A stretch of DNA of 64,000 bases from Salinicola endophyticus (GTDB lineage Bacteria; Pseudomonadota; Gammaproteobacteria; Pseudomonadales; Halomonadaceae), in NCBI RefSeq assembly GCF_040536835.1, contig NZ_CP159578.1:62001-126000 (forward strand). The letters run 5' to 3'. The notes under the pieces were generated by a model that saw nothing but the letters and a program-made list of their open reading frames with translations, was not told the DNA's origin and did no database searches. Every line of letters starts with the position of its first letter. Within the stretch, counting starts at the first letter, position 1. A program made the translations under genes and the position numbers. Below are positions 35,611 to 45,352 of this stretch, piece after piece.

Positions 35611-36093
35611 ATGGCGGAAGACAACAATCAGCAGGGCACGCAGGAACAGCAGCTCCAGTTCTCCCTGCAGCGCATCTACGTGAAGGATATCTCGTTCGAG
35701 GCCCCCAACTCCCCGCGCGTGTTCCAGCAGCCGTTCAAGCCCAAGGTCGGTCTCGATCTGGACACCACCAGCGAGTCGGTCGGCCAGGATCTCTACGAGG
35801 TCGTGGTCAAGGTGACGGCTCAGGTCTCCAACAACGAAGACGACGCCACCGCCTTTCTGGTCGAGGTCGAGCAGGCCGGCCTGTTCCGTATCGCGGGCCT
35901 CGACGGCGCGCAGCTCGACCATACCCTGGGCGCCTTCTGCCCCAATGTGCTCTTCCCCTACGCGCGGGAGTGCATCGATAGCCTGGTCGGACGCGGCAGC
36001 TTCCCGCCGCTGATGCTGGCGCCGGTCAACTTCGAGGCGATGTACGCCCAGAAGCAGCAGCGCGCCGCCCAGGCCAGCGACACCACGCAGTAA
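35611..36093 (+). CDS. secB: Protein-export chaperone SecB
   Basis: A 160-residue SecB. This tetrameric cytosolic chaperone holds precursor proteins unfolded and delivers them to SecA. Motifs are [19 protein letters not shown] near residue 16, [13 protein letters not shown] near 88 and [36 protein letters not shown] near 113. Follows yibN by 70 bases and precedes rsmE by 7 bases. No grxC lies between yibN and secB, unlike E. coli. Confidence 0.96.
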   Translation: MAEDNNQQGTQEQQLQFSLQRIYVKDISFEAPNSPRVFQQPFKPKVGLDLDTTSESVGQDLYEVVVKVTAQVSNNEDDATAFLVEVEQAGLFRIAGLDGAQLDHTLGAFCPNVLFPYARECIDSLVGRGSFPPLMLAPVNFEAMYAQKQQRAAQASDTTQ

Positions 36094-36100
36094 GCGCGCC

Positions 36101-36826
36101 ATGGCCATGCCGCGCATTCATGTCGCCGCCGACTTCCGGGTCGGCGGCGACGTCGTTCTGCCCGAGGGCCCCGCGCGCCACGTGGCGCTGGTGCTGCGCC
36201 TGGGCGAGGGCGCGCCGCTGGTGCTCTTCGACGGTGCCGGGCTCGAAGCTCACGCCCGCCTGATCGAGGCCGGGCGCAAGCGCGTGGTCGCGCGCGTCGA
36301 GTCGCTCGAATCCGGGCGCGGCGAGTCACCGCTGGCGGTGCATCTGGGGCAGGCGATCTCCAAGGGCGACCGCATGGATTATGCGATCCAGAAAGCGGTG
36401 GAGCTGGGCGTGGCGGCGATCACCCCGCTCTACGTCGAGCGCGGCGATGTGCGTTTGAAGGGAGAGCGCGAGGCCAAGAAGCTCGCCCACTGGCAAGGCG
36501 TGGCGGTCAGTGCCTGCGAGCAGTGCGGGCGCGCCAGCGTGCCAAGGGTGCATCCGCCGCAGACGCTGGACGCCTGGCTCGCCGCGCGTGGCGAGCGCCT
36601 GCGTCTGGTGCTCCACCCCGCCACCGACGACAGCTGGCGTCAGGCCGAGGCGGTCGACAGCGCCGCACTGCTGATCGGCCCCGAAGGCGGCCTCACCGAC
36701 GCCGAGGTCGCCGCCGCGCAGCACGCCGGCTTCCAGCCGCTCACCCTCGGCCCGCGCATCCTGCGCACCGAAACCGCCCCGGTAGTGGCATTGACGCTGC
36801 TGCAGCACTATTTCGGCGATCTCTAG
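36101..36826 (+). CDS. rsmE: 16S rRNA (uracil(1498)-N(3))-methyltransferase
   Basis: A 241-residue SPOUT-class SAM-dependent methyltransferase that methylates U1498 of 16S rRNA. N-terminal PUA-like domain (RIHVAADFRVGG) followed by the trefoil-knot domain with QAISKGDRMDYAIQKAVELGV near 87, LLIGPEGGLTDAEVAAA near 190 and LGPRILRTETAPVVAL near 217. The start lies 7 bases after secB, so the two are probably co-transcribed. Two adjacent in-frame ATGs (36101 and 36107) are possible starts. Confidence 0.94.
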   Translation: MAMPRIHVAADFRVGGDVVLPEGPARHVALVLRLGEGAPLVLFDGAGLEAHARLIEAGRKRVVARVESLESGRGESPLAVHLGQAISKGDRMDYAIQKAVELGVAAITPLYVERGDVRLKGEREAKKLAHWQGVAVSACEQCGRASVPRVHPPQTLDAWLAARGERLRLVLHPATDDSWRQAEAVDSAALLIGPEGGLTDAEVAAAQHAGFQPLTLGPRILRTETAPVVALTLLQHYFGDL

Positions 36827-36862
36827 GCGAGCTCGCCGCCCCCTAAAGCCAGCCCCTCTCGC

Positions 36863-37834
36863 TCAATGCGTGGCACGCTCGCGGCGGTAGTCGCGGGGTG
36901 CCACGCCCATCACCTTCTTGAACTGACGCGAGAAGTAGTAGGGGTCGTCGTAGCCCAGGTCGGCGGCAATCTGGCCCACGCCGAGCGGGGTGACATCGAG
37001 CAGGTAGCAGGCGCGGCTGATCTTGAAGTGCTGGAACGCCTGCATCGGCGTCTGCCCGGTCTGGCGCTTGTACTCGCGGATGAACTGGCAGCGCGAGAGC
37101 TCGCTGGTGGCCTCGACCAGCGTGGCGAGTTCCACCCGGCGGTCGAGGTGCGCCTGCAGCCAGGCGTTGACCCGGGCGACGTCCAGCGCCGCGTGGCGCG
37201 CCTCGCGCTGATGGCGCACCAGGGCGATGTAGGTCAGCAGCGCCTTGAGCTGATTGGCGGCGTGGATCAGCGGCAGCGTGCGAAAGCGTGTCACCACCGA
37301 CAGCAGCAGCTCCCACTCGGCGACGATTCGCGGATGGTGGCCGATAGGGATACACACCTCGTCGTGGGAGTCGGCGATGGCATCGAAGTAGTCCGCCGCC
37401 GCCGTGCCGCCCAGGTGCACCCAGTAGATCGTCCACGGGTCACGCGGGTTGGCGCGGTAGCGATGCGCTCGCTGCGGGCGCAGCAGCAGCACGTCGCCGG
37501 CGCGCACCGGAAAGAGCTTACCCGCGCACTCCACCATGCCTGACCCCGCCTCGCAGTAGATCAGCAGATGATCGCGCGGGGCCGGCCGCCGCATCTGGTG
37601 GCCGGCGGCGTGGGGATAGAAGCCGACCCCATGGGGCAGACACTCACGGCACAGCGGGTGGGTCTCCAGCGTGGCGATCGCCACCTGCGGAATCACCACC
37701 CGGCGTCCGCTCAGCGGCAGCGGCCAGGGTGAGGTCTGGGCCGACAATGGTGGCAACGGTTGGCGCAACATTGTCCATCTCCCGGCAATTTCCGCCATCT
37801 TATGACCGCCAGGCGCGTGGTACACCTTAGCCAT
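36863..37834 (-). CDS. mmsR: AraC-family regulator, MmsR-like
   Basis: A 323-residue AraC/XylS regulator. N-terminal cupin-like sensor ([32 protein letters not shown] near 115-145) and C-terminal double helix-turn-helix ([38 protein letters not shown], then [22 protein letters not shown]). It is divergent from mmsA-mmsB, the arrangement of Pseudomonas aeruginosa mmsR-mmsAB, where MmsR activates the operon in response to valine catabolites. Naming rests on this context plus family. ATGs at 37834 and 37798 are both possible starts. Confidence 0.83.
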   Translation of the reverse strand: MAKVYHAPGGHKMAEIAGRWTMLRQPLPPLSAQTSPWPLPLSGRRVVIPQVAIATLETHPLCRECLPHGVGFYPHAAGHQMRRPAPRDHLLIYCEAGSGMVECAGKLFPVRAGDVLLLRPQRAHRYRANPRDPWTIYWVHLGGTAAADYFDAIADSHDEVCIPIGHHPRIVAEWELLLSVVTRFRTLPLIHAANQLKALLTYIALVRHQREARHAALDVARVNAWLQAHLDRRVELATLVEATSELSRCQFIREYKRQTGQTPMQAFQHFKISRACYLLDVTPLGVGQIAADLGYDDPYYFSRQFKKVMGVAPRDYRRERATH

Positions 37835-37964
37835 TGATCGAACGGCCCGGCTCGATACGGCTCGAGATCACCCTCGCAGATGGACCGCGCGGCGCCGCCG
37901 GTGGCATCCACGCCACGGCGCCCACCGGTGTCAGCTCGGTCTGCCGGCGCTTCAGGAGCGAACC

Positions 37965-39458
37965 ATGACCCTAAGACTGCCCCAACTGATCGCGGGCGCA
38001 TTCGCCCAGAGCGAGAGCGAACACTGGATAGCGGTTACCGACCCCGCCACGCAACAGGTACTGTGCGAGGCGCCAGCGGCGACCCCGAATGAGATCGAGC
38101 GCGCCGTGGCCTCGGCGCGGGCGGCCTTCGAGCGCTGGCGCGAGGTGCCGGTGAGCGAGCGAGCGCGCTTGATGATGCGCTACCAGGCGCTGCTCAAGGC
38201 CCATCAGGCGGAGATCGCCGCGGGGCTCTCGCGGGAGACCGGCAAGACCTTCGAGGATGCCAAGGGTGACGTGTGGCGCGGGATCGAGGTGGTCGAGCAG
38301 GCCGCCAACGTGCCGTCGCTGATGATGGGCGAGACGCTGGAGAACGTGGCCCGCGGCATCGATACCCACTCCTGGACCCAGCCGCTGGGGGTCTGCGCGG
38401 GGATCACCCCGTTCAACTTCCCGGCGATGATCCCGCTGTGGATGTTCCCGCTGGCGATCGCCTGCGGCAACGCCTTCGTGTTGAAGCCCTCGGAGCAGGA
38501 CCCGATGACCCCCAACCGGCTGGCCGAGCTGTTTCTCGAAGCCGGCGCGCCGCCGGATCTGCTGCAGGTAATCCACGGTGGCCGCGAGCAGGTGGATGCG
38601 CTGCTCACGCACCCGCAGATCGCCGCGGTCTCGTTCGTCGGCTCGGTGGCGGTGGGCCAGCACGTCTACCGTACCGCTACCGACCACCTCAAGCGCGCCC
38701 AGTGTTTCGCCGGGGCCAAGAACCACATGGTGGTGATGCCGGACGCCGCCCCGACCCAGGTGGTCAACGCCCTGGTGGGGTCCGCCTGCGGTGCCGCCGG
38801 CCAGCGCTGCATGGCGATCAGCGTAGCGGTATTCGTCGGCAGCGCGCGCGAGTGCATCGAACCGCTCACCGCCGCCTTCGCCGAGCTGCGCCCCGGCGCC
38901 TGGGACGACCCCGATGCCGCTTACGGCCCGCAGATCAGCCCCCAGGCCAAGGCGCGGATTCTCGACCTGATCGCCCGCGGCAAGGCCGAAGGGGCGACCT
39001 GCCGGCTGGATGGCAGCGACTGCCAGGTGGATGGGCTGCCCGATGGCAACTGGGTGGGGCCGACGCTGTTCACCGAGGTCACTCCGCAGATGGCGATCTA
39101 CCGCGAGGAAATCTTCGGCCCGGTGCTCTGCTGTGTCTGCGTCGACACCCTCGACGCGGCGATCGCGCTGGTCAACGCCAGCCCCTACGGCAACGGCACC
39201 TCGATCTTCACTGCCAGCGGGGCGGCGGCGCGGCGCTATCAGCAGCGGGTCGAGGTGGGCCAGGTGGGCATCAACGTGCCGATTCCGGTGCCGCTGCCGT
39301 TCTTCAGCTTCACCGGCTGGAAGGGCTCGTTCTACGGTGATCAGCACGCCTACGGCAAGCAGGCGGTGCGCTTCTACACCGAGACCAAGACGGTCACCAG
39401 CCGCTGGTTCGAGGAGGAGGCCGTGGCCGGGCCCAATCTCTCGATTCGGCTCGAGTGA
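37965..39458 (+). CDS. mmsA: CoA-acylating methylmalonate-semialdehyde dehydrogenase
   Basis: A 497-residue aldehyde dehydrogenase that converts methylmalonate semialdehyde to propionyl-CoA in valine catabolism. Diagnostic segments are [47 protein letters not shown] and the catalytic Cys in [17 protein letters not shown] (about residue 284). Near the C-terminus is [28 protein letters not shown], characteristic of MmsA rather than generic ALDHs. First gene after the divergent mmsR. Confidence 0.95.
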   Translation: MTLRLPQLIAGAFAQSESEHWIAVTDPATQQVLCEAPAATPNEIERAVASARAAFERWREVPVSERARLMMRYQALLKAHQAEIAAGLSRETGKTFEDAKGDVWRGIEVVEQAANVPSLMMGETLENVARGIDTHSWTQPLGVCAGITPFNFPAMIPLWMFPLAIACGNAFVLKPSEQDPMTPNRLAELFLEAGAPPDLLQVIHGGREQVDALLTHPQIAAVSFVGSVAVGQHVYRTATDHLKRAQCFAGAKNHMVVMPDAAPTQVVNALVGSACGAAGQRCMAISVAVFVGSARECIEPLTAAFAELRPGAWDDPDAAYGPQISPQAKARILDLIARGKAEGATCRLDGSDCQVDGLPDGNWVGPTLFTEVTPQMAIYREEIFGPVLCCVCVDTLDAAIALVNASPYGNGTSIFTASGAAARRYQQRVEVGQVGINVPIPVPLPFFSFTGWKGSFYGDQHAYGKQAVRFYTETKTVTSRWFEEEAVAGPNLSIRLE

Positions 39459-39527
39459 GACGGCACGAGTCAGACACTGCTAGGGCTCATGCGATCGAAT
39501 GGACCCTACCTCCTGGGAGAAGAGACG

Positions 39528-40430
39528 ATGAACATCGCATTTTTCGGTGTCGGTAACATGGGCGGGCCGATGGCCGCCAACCTGGTCAAGGCGGGGCATA
39601 CGGTGCGTGTCTTCGACCTGCTGCCGGCGCTGGTCGAGGCGGCGGTGGCCAGCGGCGCGAGCGCTGCCGCTACGCCGCGCGAGGCGGTCACCGGGGCCGA
39701 GGTGGTGATCAGCATGCTGCCCTCGGCGGCGGCGGCCCAGGGACTCTATCTGGGCGAAGGCGCCGCTGACGCCGGCCTGCTCGAGACGATCGACCCGGCG
39801 GCGCTGATCATCGACTGCTCCACCATCGACGCCGCGACCTCCCGCGCGCTGGCGGCGCGTGCCGGCGAGCTGGGGCGGGTCATGCTCGATGCCCCGGTCT
39901 CCGGCGGTGTGGGCGGGGCCCGCGCCGGCACCCTGACCTTCATCTGCGGCGGCCCGGCGGCGGCGGTCGAGCGCGCCCGGCCCGTGCTGGAGACGATGGG
40001 GCGCAACGTCTTCCATGCCGGCGACAGCGGCGCCGGGCAGACCGCCAAGATCTGCAACAACATGCTGCTGGGCATTCTCATGGCGGGCACCGCCGAGGCG
40101 TTGCAGCTTGGCGTCGACAACGGCCTCGATCCCGCCGTGCTGTCGGCGATCATGGCCGAGAGCTCCGGCAGCAACTGGGCACTCAAGGTCTACAACCCCT
40201 GGCCCGGCGTGATGCCCGAGGCGCCGGCCAGTCACGACTATCAGGGCGGCTTCGGGGTCACGCTGATGAACAAGGATCTGCGTCTGGCCCAGGAGGCCGC
40301 GCTCAGGAGCCACTCGACCACGCCGCTGGGGGCGCTGGCCAAGAGTCTCTATGGCTTTCACGCCGCCGCCGGTGGCGAGGGCCACGACTTCTCCAGCATT
40401 CAGCGCTTCTATGCGCGCGGGCATGAGTGA
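39528..40430 (+). CDS. mmsB: 3-hydroxyisobutyrate dehydrogenase
   Basis: A 300-residue beta-hydroxyacid dehydrogenase that oxidises 3-hydroxyisobutyrate to methylmalonate semialdehyde, the substrate of MmsA. NAD motif FFGVGNMGGPMAANL at the N-terminus, substrate-binding DAPVSGGVGGARAGTLTF near 120, and the catalytic Lys in GAGQTAKICNNMLLG near 170. ATG 39528 has GGGAGAAGAG upstream and is preferred to an open frame from 39489. Follows mmsA by 69 bases. Confidence 0.94.
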   Translation: MNIAFFGVGNMGGPMAANLVKAGHTVRVFDLLPALVEAAVASGASAAATPREAVTGAEVVISMLPSAAAAQGLYLGEGAADAGLLETIDPAALIIDCSTIDAATSRALAARAGELGRVMLDAPVSGGVGGARAGTLTFICGGPAAAVERARPVLETMGRNVFHAGDSGAGQTAKICNNMLLGILMAGTAEALQLGVDNGLDPAVLSAIMAESSGSNWALKVYNPWPGVMPEAPASHDYQGGFGVTLMNKDLRLAQEAALRSHSTTPLGALAKSLYGFHAAAGGEGHDFSSIQRFYARGHE

Positions 40431-40470
40431 TCGCCCTCGGCGAGAGAGCGCCATGGGTGACGACACGCAG

Positions 40471-40497
40471 ACGCCCCGGCGCTTGGCCGGGGCGTTT
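40471..40497 (+). terminator. Rho-independent terminator after mmsB
   Basis: A perfect 10-bp GC-rich stem (40471-40480 with 40486-40495), loop GCTTG, ending in TTT. It could also serve the converging reductase gene. Confidence 0.75.
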
Positions 40498-40584
40498 GGG
40501 CTGTCTGCTCTGAGTGGCGTGCGCAGCGTGACGCGCCTATCGAGCGCCGCAATGATCTGACGCGGCGCTCTGGCTTTCAGGATG

Positions 40585-41718
40585 TCAGGACTTCGCCTGG
40601 ATCGCCTGCTCGCGCGCCTTGCGCGCCTGCTCTTCGGCATAGGTGGGGAAGTCGACATAGCCGCGGGCATCGCCACCGTAGAAGGTATTCGGGTCGAAGT
40701 CGGCCAGCGGCCAGCCGTTCTGCATGCGCTCGACCAGATCCGGATTGGAGGTGTAGAGACGCCCGAACACCGGTAGGTCGATGGTGCCTTCGTCGACCAG
40801 TGTTTGTGCCTCGGCCTGATCCAGGTTGCCGGCGAGCAGCAGATTACCGTGGTAGACCTCGCGGAACCGGCGCAGATACTCGCGCGGCATCGGCGGCATG
40901 CCCTGGCCACCCTGATCGTGCAGGTGGACATAGGCCAGTCCGCGCTTGTCGAATTCACGGGCGAGATACAGATAGGTCTCACCGTTGTCGTCGTACTCCG
41001 GCATGTCGAACAGCGTGCCGAAGGGCGATAGCCGGACGCCGACCCGGTGGGCGCCGATCATCTTGCTCGCCTCGTCGACGGCCTCCAGCAGCAGGCGACA
41101 GCGATTCTCCCGCGAGCCGCCATAGGCGTCGTCGCGGTCGTTGACGTGGGGGTTGAGGAACTGCTCGAACAGATAGCCGTTGGCGCCATGCACCTCGACC
41201 CCGTCGAAGCCCGCCTCGCGGGCATTGACCGCCGCCTGGGCGAAATCGCGCACGATCTCGCGGACTTCAGCGGTCTCGAGCCGGCGCGGCTGGCTCGCCG
41301 CGAGCATGTCCGGGGTACCGGCCTCGTTGTAGCCGAAGGCCATACCACCCTGCTGCTCGCTGGGGCCGACCGGAGGCTGGCCGGCGATCTGGATCGAAGT
41401 ATGCGAGACCCGGCCCACGTGCCAGATCTGCGCGAAGAAGACACCGCCGCGCTCGTGTACCGCACGGGTCGCCTTGGCCCAGCCTGCGATCTGGTCGGGG
41501 CCGAAGATACCGGGGTTGTAGAGATAGCCCTGCCCCTGGCGCGAAATCGGCGTGCCCTCGGAGATGATCAGGCCAGCGGAGGCGCGCTGGCGATAATAGA
41601 GTGCGCCCATTTCGTTGGGGATATCGTCCGGCGCGCGCGAGCGGGTCATCGGCGCCATGACGATGCGGTTATTGAGCCGTGTGCCGTTGAGATCGAACGG
41701 TTCGAACAGCGATGCCAT
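40585..41718 (-). CDS. nemA: Old-yellow-enzyme family alkene reductase (NemA-like)
   Basis: A 377-residue FMN-dependent ene-reductase of the N-ethylmaleimide reductase type, reducing activated C=C bonds or nitro compounds with NAD(P)H. Landmarks are MAPMTRSRA near residue 22, QIWHVGRVSHTS near 97, and the substrate-binding HGANGYLFEQFLNPHVNDRDDAYGGS near 175 with the His/Asn pair. FMN-binding segment LLLAGNLDQAEAQ lies near 295. No nemR-type repressor is adjacent. The following 177-bp gap to gntP contains two GTCGxCCAA-like repeats that might be an operator. Confidence 0.88.
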   Translation of the reverse strand: MASLFEPFDLNGTRLNNRIVMAPMTRSRAPDDIPNEMGALYYRQRASAGLIISEGTPISRQGQGYLYNPGIFGPDQIAGWAKATRAVHERGGVFFAQIWHVGRVSHTSIQIAGQPPVGPSEQQGGMAFGYNEAGTPDMLAASQPRRLETAEVREIVRDFAQAAVNAREAGFDGVEVHGANGYLFEQFLNPHVNDRDDAYGGSRENRCRLLLEAVDEASKMIGAHRVGVRLSPFGTLFDMPEYDDNGETYLYLAREFDKRGLAYVHLHDQGGQGMPPMPREYLRRFREVYHGNLLLAGNLDQAEAQTLVDEGTIDLPVFGRLYTSNPDLVERMQNGWPLADFDPNTFYGGDARGYVDFPTYAEEQARKAREQAIQAKS

Positions 41719-41895
41719 ATCGAGAACTCCTTTCCAGACTGGCGACGGAATTGGTTGCCGGTATCGGCAGGTCGACCAAAGTCTAGTTAACGATTAGCCG
41801 ACCAACCAATGTCGCTGACTACCGTTGCGATAGGCGCTGACTATACGCTGGATCTCTACCCCGGTTGATATCCCTGATATTTCTCCCTGGTTGGA

Positions 41896-43275
41896 TCAGA
41901 ACAGCAGATAGACGACGCCGGCCAGCAGGAAGCCGACCATCGACTCCAGCGCCTGCTGCACGGTCCAGGTCATCAGCGTGGTCTTGACGTCCATCCCCAA
42001 TAGCCGCCCCACCAGCCAGAAGCCGGAGTCGTTGACGTGGCCGGCGAACACCGAGCCGGCGGCGGTAGCGAGCGTGATCGCGACCACCTGCATGGCCGAG
42101 AAGTCGCCGCTGGCCACCGCCGGCGCCATCAGCCCGGCGGCAGTGACCAGCGCCACCGTGGCCGAGCCCTGGGCCAGGCGCATGACCACCGCGACCAGAT
42201 AGGCGGCGACGATCACCGGCATGCCCAGGTCGCTCATCGAGTCGGACAGCGCACCGCCGATGCCGGAGGCCTGCAGCACGCCGCCGAACATGCCGCCGGC
42301 GCCGGTGATCAGGATCACCGAGCAGATCGGCCCCAGTGAGGAGTCGACGATCTTCTCCAGCGCGCTACCGCCCTCGCCGCGGCGGCTGCCCAGCACGTAG
42401 ATCGCCACCAGCACCGAGATCAGCAGCGCGATCGGCGTCTCGCCCAGCGAGGAGAGAAACTGGAACCAGGTGGCGTCGCTGTCGGCCACGCCGGCGGCGC
42501 GGGCGAAATCGAGCCCGGTGTTGAGAAAGATCAGCGCCAGCGGCAGCAGCAGCAGCGCGATGACCGTGCCCACGCTGGGCGGGTTCTCGATGGTGTCGTT
42601 GTCCTGTCCGCCGAACAGGCTGACCTCGAGCTTGAAGTCGAAGCGGCTGGCGGCGAAACGCCCCCACAGGTAACCCGAGAGGTACCACATCGGGAAGGCG
42701 ATCAGGATACCCACCAGCAGCACCAGGCCCAGGTTGGCACCGTAGAGCTCGGTGGCGGTGACCGGGCCGGGGTGGGGCGGCACGAACACGTGCATCACCG
42801 AAAACGCCGCCGCCGCCGGCAGCGCATAGAGCAGCACCGGGCCACCGAGGCGCTTGGCCACCGCGAATATGATCGGCAGCATCACGATCAGCCCAGCATC
42901 GAAGAAGATCGGGAAGCCCATGATCAGCGACGCGATACCCAGTGCGAACGGTGCGCGCGACTCGCCGAACAGCGACACCATGCGTTCGGCCAGCACCTGG
43001 GCACCGCCGGAGTGCTCCACCAGCTTGCCGAGCATGGCGCCGAAGCCGACCAGCAGCGCCACCGAACCCAGCGTGCCGGCGAAGCTGTCGGTCATGGTAT
43101 CGACGATGGCGCCGGCGGGGATGCCGGTGGCAAAGGCGGTCAGCAGGCTGACCAGCACCAGGGTGGGGAAAGCGTGCAGATGAAAGCGAATGATCAGAAC
43201 CAGCAGCAGGGCGATCGCGGCGGCGGCGATGCCGAGCAGCGGCCCGGCCGACAGAGTTTGCGTCCAGCCGTCCAT
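41896..43275 (-). CDS. gntP: Gluconate:H+ symporter, GntP family
   Basis: A 459-residue inner-membrane permease with about 12 or more predicted helices. Conserved segments are GFGAMLGKLVEHSGGAQVLAE near 85, MGFPIFFDAGLIVMLPI near 120, VPPHPGPVTATELYGANLG near 165 and AGHVNDSGFWLVGRLLGM near 405, diagnostic of the GntP family. The ATG at 43275 (MDGWTQTL) is chosen; an open frame to 43443 adds a non-hydrophobic extension unlike the family. Substrate could be gluconate or another sugar acid; no gluconate kinase is adjacent. Confidence 0.88.
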   Translation of the reverse strand: MDGWTQTLSAGPLLGIAAAAIALLLVLIIRFHLHAFPTLVLVSLLTAFATGIPAGAIVDTMTDSFAGTLGSVALLVGFGAMLGKLVEHSGGAQVLAERMVSLFGESRAPFALGIASLIMGFPIFFDAGLIVMLPIIFAVAKRLGGPVLLYALPAAAAFSVMHVFVPPHPGPVTATELYGANLGLVLLVGILIAFPMWYLSGYLWGRFAASRFDFKLEVSLFGGQDNDTIENPPSVGTVIALLLLPLALIFLNTGLDFARAAGVADSDATWFQFLSSLGETPIALLISVLVAIYVLGSRRGEGGSALEKIVDSSLGPICSVILITGAGGMFGGVLQASGIGGALSDSMSDLGMPVIVAAYLVAVVMRLAQGSATVALVTAAGLMAPAVASGDFSAMQVVAITLATAAGSVFAGHVNDSGFWLVGRLLGMDVKTTLMTWTVQQALESMVGFLLAGVVYLLF

Positions 43276-43496
43276 GGGAGAGACCTCTAGTAGGGAAACC
43301 TGACCTATCAAAGTGGCATGAAGTGGGCGACGACGACAGTCGACGATGGTCTTTATGTCAGATGTTTGATGGTCAATGTCGGACAAGGCAGGCTGGGGAC
43401 TGGAGAGGGGGAGACGCGAGGGGTGTGTTACCGATTTGAACAATCGGTCACCGCGACCAACACTGAGGGTCCGACTCCTCGGATGGACACCACGAC

Positions 43497-45074
43497 ATGT
43501 ACCGTCGCCTCTTTTATCTTCTCGTTCCCGTGACGCTGGCGCTGATCATCGCCGTCGGCGTGGTCTGGCACCCCTGGCTGTGGCTGCTGCTGCTGTGGGT
43601 GCCACTGGCGCTGATTGGCTGGCGCGATCTGAATTCCACCGCCAACGTGCTCTACAACTACCCGCTGATCGGTCACCTGCGCTACATGCTCGAGTTCGTA
43701 CGCCCGGAGCTGCGCCAGTACTTTTTCGAGTCCGAGACCAGCGGGCGGCCCTTCTCCCGTGAGCAGCGCAACCTGATCAACGCCCGCGCCGATGGCACCG
43801 GCGACACCTCGCCGTTCGGCACCATCCGTGACGTCGATGCGGCCGGCTACAACTTCTCCTTCCACTCGATGGCGCCGCGCAAAGTGCCCGACGAGCAGCG
43901 CTTCATCACCATCGGCGGCCCCCAGTGCACGCGCCCCTATCGCTCGTCGCGCCTCAATATCTCGGCGATGAGCTTCGGCTCGCTCTCGGGCAACGCCATC
44001 GAAGCGATGAACCTGGGGGCCAAGCAGGGTGGCTTTGCTCACGACACCGGTGAAGGGGCGATCAGCCCCTATCACGAGAAGCACGGCGGCGATCTGATCT
44101 GGGAGCTGGGCACCGCCTACTTCGGCTGCCGCCACAAGAATGGCCGCTTCGACGCCGAGACCTTTCGCGACAAGGCGCGCCGCGATCAGGTCAAGATGGT
44201 CGAGATCAAGATCTCCCAGGGGGCCAAGCCCTCTCACGGCGGGCTGCTGCCGGGGGCCAAGGTCAATCAGGAGATCGCCAGCACGCGCCAGATCGAGGCC
44301 GGCCAGGATTGCGCCTCGCCCCCCGCGCATCCGGAGTTCTCCAACCCGCGCGAACTGATGGCGTTCGTCGCCCGGCTGCGCGAGCTCTGCGACGGCAAGC
44401 CGGTGGGCATCAAGCTGTGTCTCGGCGTGCGCCACGAGTTCCTGGGTATCTGCAAGGCGATGATCGAGACCGGCACCCTGGTCGACTTCATCGTCATCGA
44501 TGGCGCCGAGGGCGGCACCGGTGCGGCGCCGCAGGAGTTCTCGGACCGCCTCGGCGTGTTCATCGACGAGGCGCTGCCGTTCGTCGACAACGCCCTGCGC
44601 GGTGCCGGGCTGCGCGACAAGATCCGCCTGGTCGCCAGCGGCAAGGTCGCCCTGGGCTACGACATGGTGGTCAAGACCGCGCTCGGCGCCGACATGTGCA
44701 ACGCCGCGCGGCCATTCATGTTCGCGGTCGGCTGTATCCAGGCCCGGCGCTGCCACACCAACAAGTGCCCCACGGGCGTGGCCACCCAGGACCCCAAGCG
44801 GGCACGCGCGATCAACGTGCCGGAGAAGGCCGAGCGGGTGGCGCGTTATCACCGCGCGACCCTGGATGGCTTCGCCGCGATCACCGGCGCCATGGGGCTC
44901 GAGCGTTTCGATGCGCTGGCCCCGGACCATATCCGCCATCGCAGCAGCTACGCGCCGGCGCGCGGCTACGCGGCGTTCGAGCTGCCGCGGCTGAACGACG
45001 GCCAGCTGCTGGGTGACGATATTCCCGCGGCGTGGCAGGCCGACTGGCGCGCCGCCGCCGTCGATCACTTCTGA
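43497..45074 (+). CDS. Membrane-anchored FMN-binding glutamate synthase-like protein
   Basis: A 525-residue protein. Residues about 1-45 hold two adjacent hydrophobic segments (LFYLLVPVTLALIIAVGVVW and LWLLLLWVPLALIGW). The rest is the glutamate synthase central/FMN domain: NISAMSFGSLSGNAIEAMNLGAK, HDTGEGAISPYH, KISQGAKPSHGGLLPG, VIDGAEGGTGAAPQEF. The [3Fe-4S] motif CxxxxxCxxxxC is intact in CIQARRCHTNKC. There is no glutaminase domain. Such stand-alone proteins are widespread, but their reaction is not established. Divergent from gntP. Confidence 0.85.
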   Translation: MYRRLFYLLVPVTLALIIAVGVVWHPWLWLLLLWVPLALIGWRDLNSTANVLYNYPLIGHLRYMLEFVRPELRQYFFESETSGRPFSREQRNLINARADGTGDTSPFGTIRDVDAAGYNFSFHSMAPRKVPDEQRFITIGGPQCTRPYRSSRLNISAMSFGSLSGNAIEAMNLGAKQGGFAHDTGEGAISPYHEKHGGDLIWELGTAYFGCRHKNGRFDAETFRDKARRDQVKMVEIKISQGAKPSHGGLLPGAKVNQEIASTRQIEAGQDCASPPAHPEFSNPRELMAFVARLRELCDGKPVGIKLCLGVRHEFLGICKAMIETGTLVDFIVIDGAEGGTGAAPQEFSDRLGVFIDEALPFVDNALRGAGLRDKIRLVASGKVALGYDMVVKTALGADMCNAARPFMFAVGCIQARRCHTNKCPTGVATQDPKRARAINVPEKAERVARYHRATLDGFAAITGAMGLERFDALAPDHIRHRSSYAPARGYAAFELPRLNDGQLLGDDIPAAWQADWRAAAVDHF

Positions 45075-45174
45075 GCCGGCGCCGGGGGCAGACCCCGGCG
45101 CGTGGATCAGGGCGCGCGTAGCGGGGCGCGAAGATCCGCGCTCGGTGGAACTCTGCTCATGGCTTAGGCTCTAG

Positions 45175-45312
45175 GCTCTGTACGAAAACTACCTGCGCTC
45201 GGCAATACGGTGTTAAAAATCGGCTCAAATGCTCATTTACACCCCGTAAACTCCGCGTTTTCGCCGATTTTTGCCTTGTCTTGCCTTTGCTCGCTGACTT
45301 TTCGTACAAACC
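45175..45312. mobile_element. MITE-like element with IS5-type termini (about 138 bp)
   Basis: Imperfect terminal inverted repeats: GGCTCTGTACGAAAA on the left (45175-45189 region) and the complement of GGGTTTGTACGAAAA on the right, 13 of 15 matching. Both ends are flanked by CTAG (45171-45174 and 45313-45316), which reads as a 4-base target duplication of the YTAR type used by the IS5 group. Inside, AAAAATCGGC (45215-45224) and GCCGATTTTT (45263-45272) form a second perfect inverted repeat. It encodes nothing. It ends 40 bases before the oligopeptidase start codon. Confidence 0.72.
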
Positions 45313-45352
45313 CTAGGGTTCGATGCCCACGACGACAAACAGGAGACGCGCG

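Noticed and set aside
43428..45068. 546-codon frame antisense to the glutamate-synthase-like gene
   Set aside because: Same reason: complement of a motif-bearing gene.
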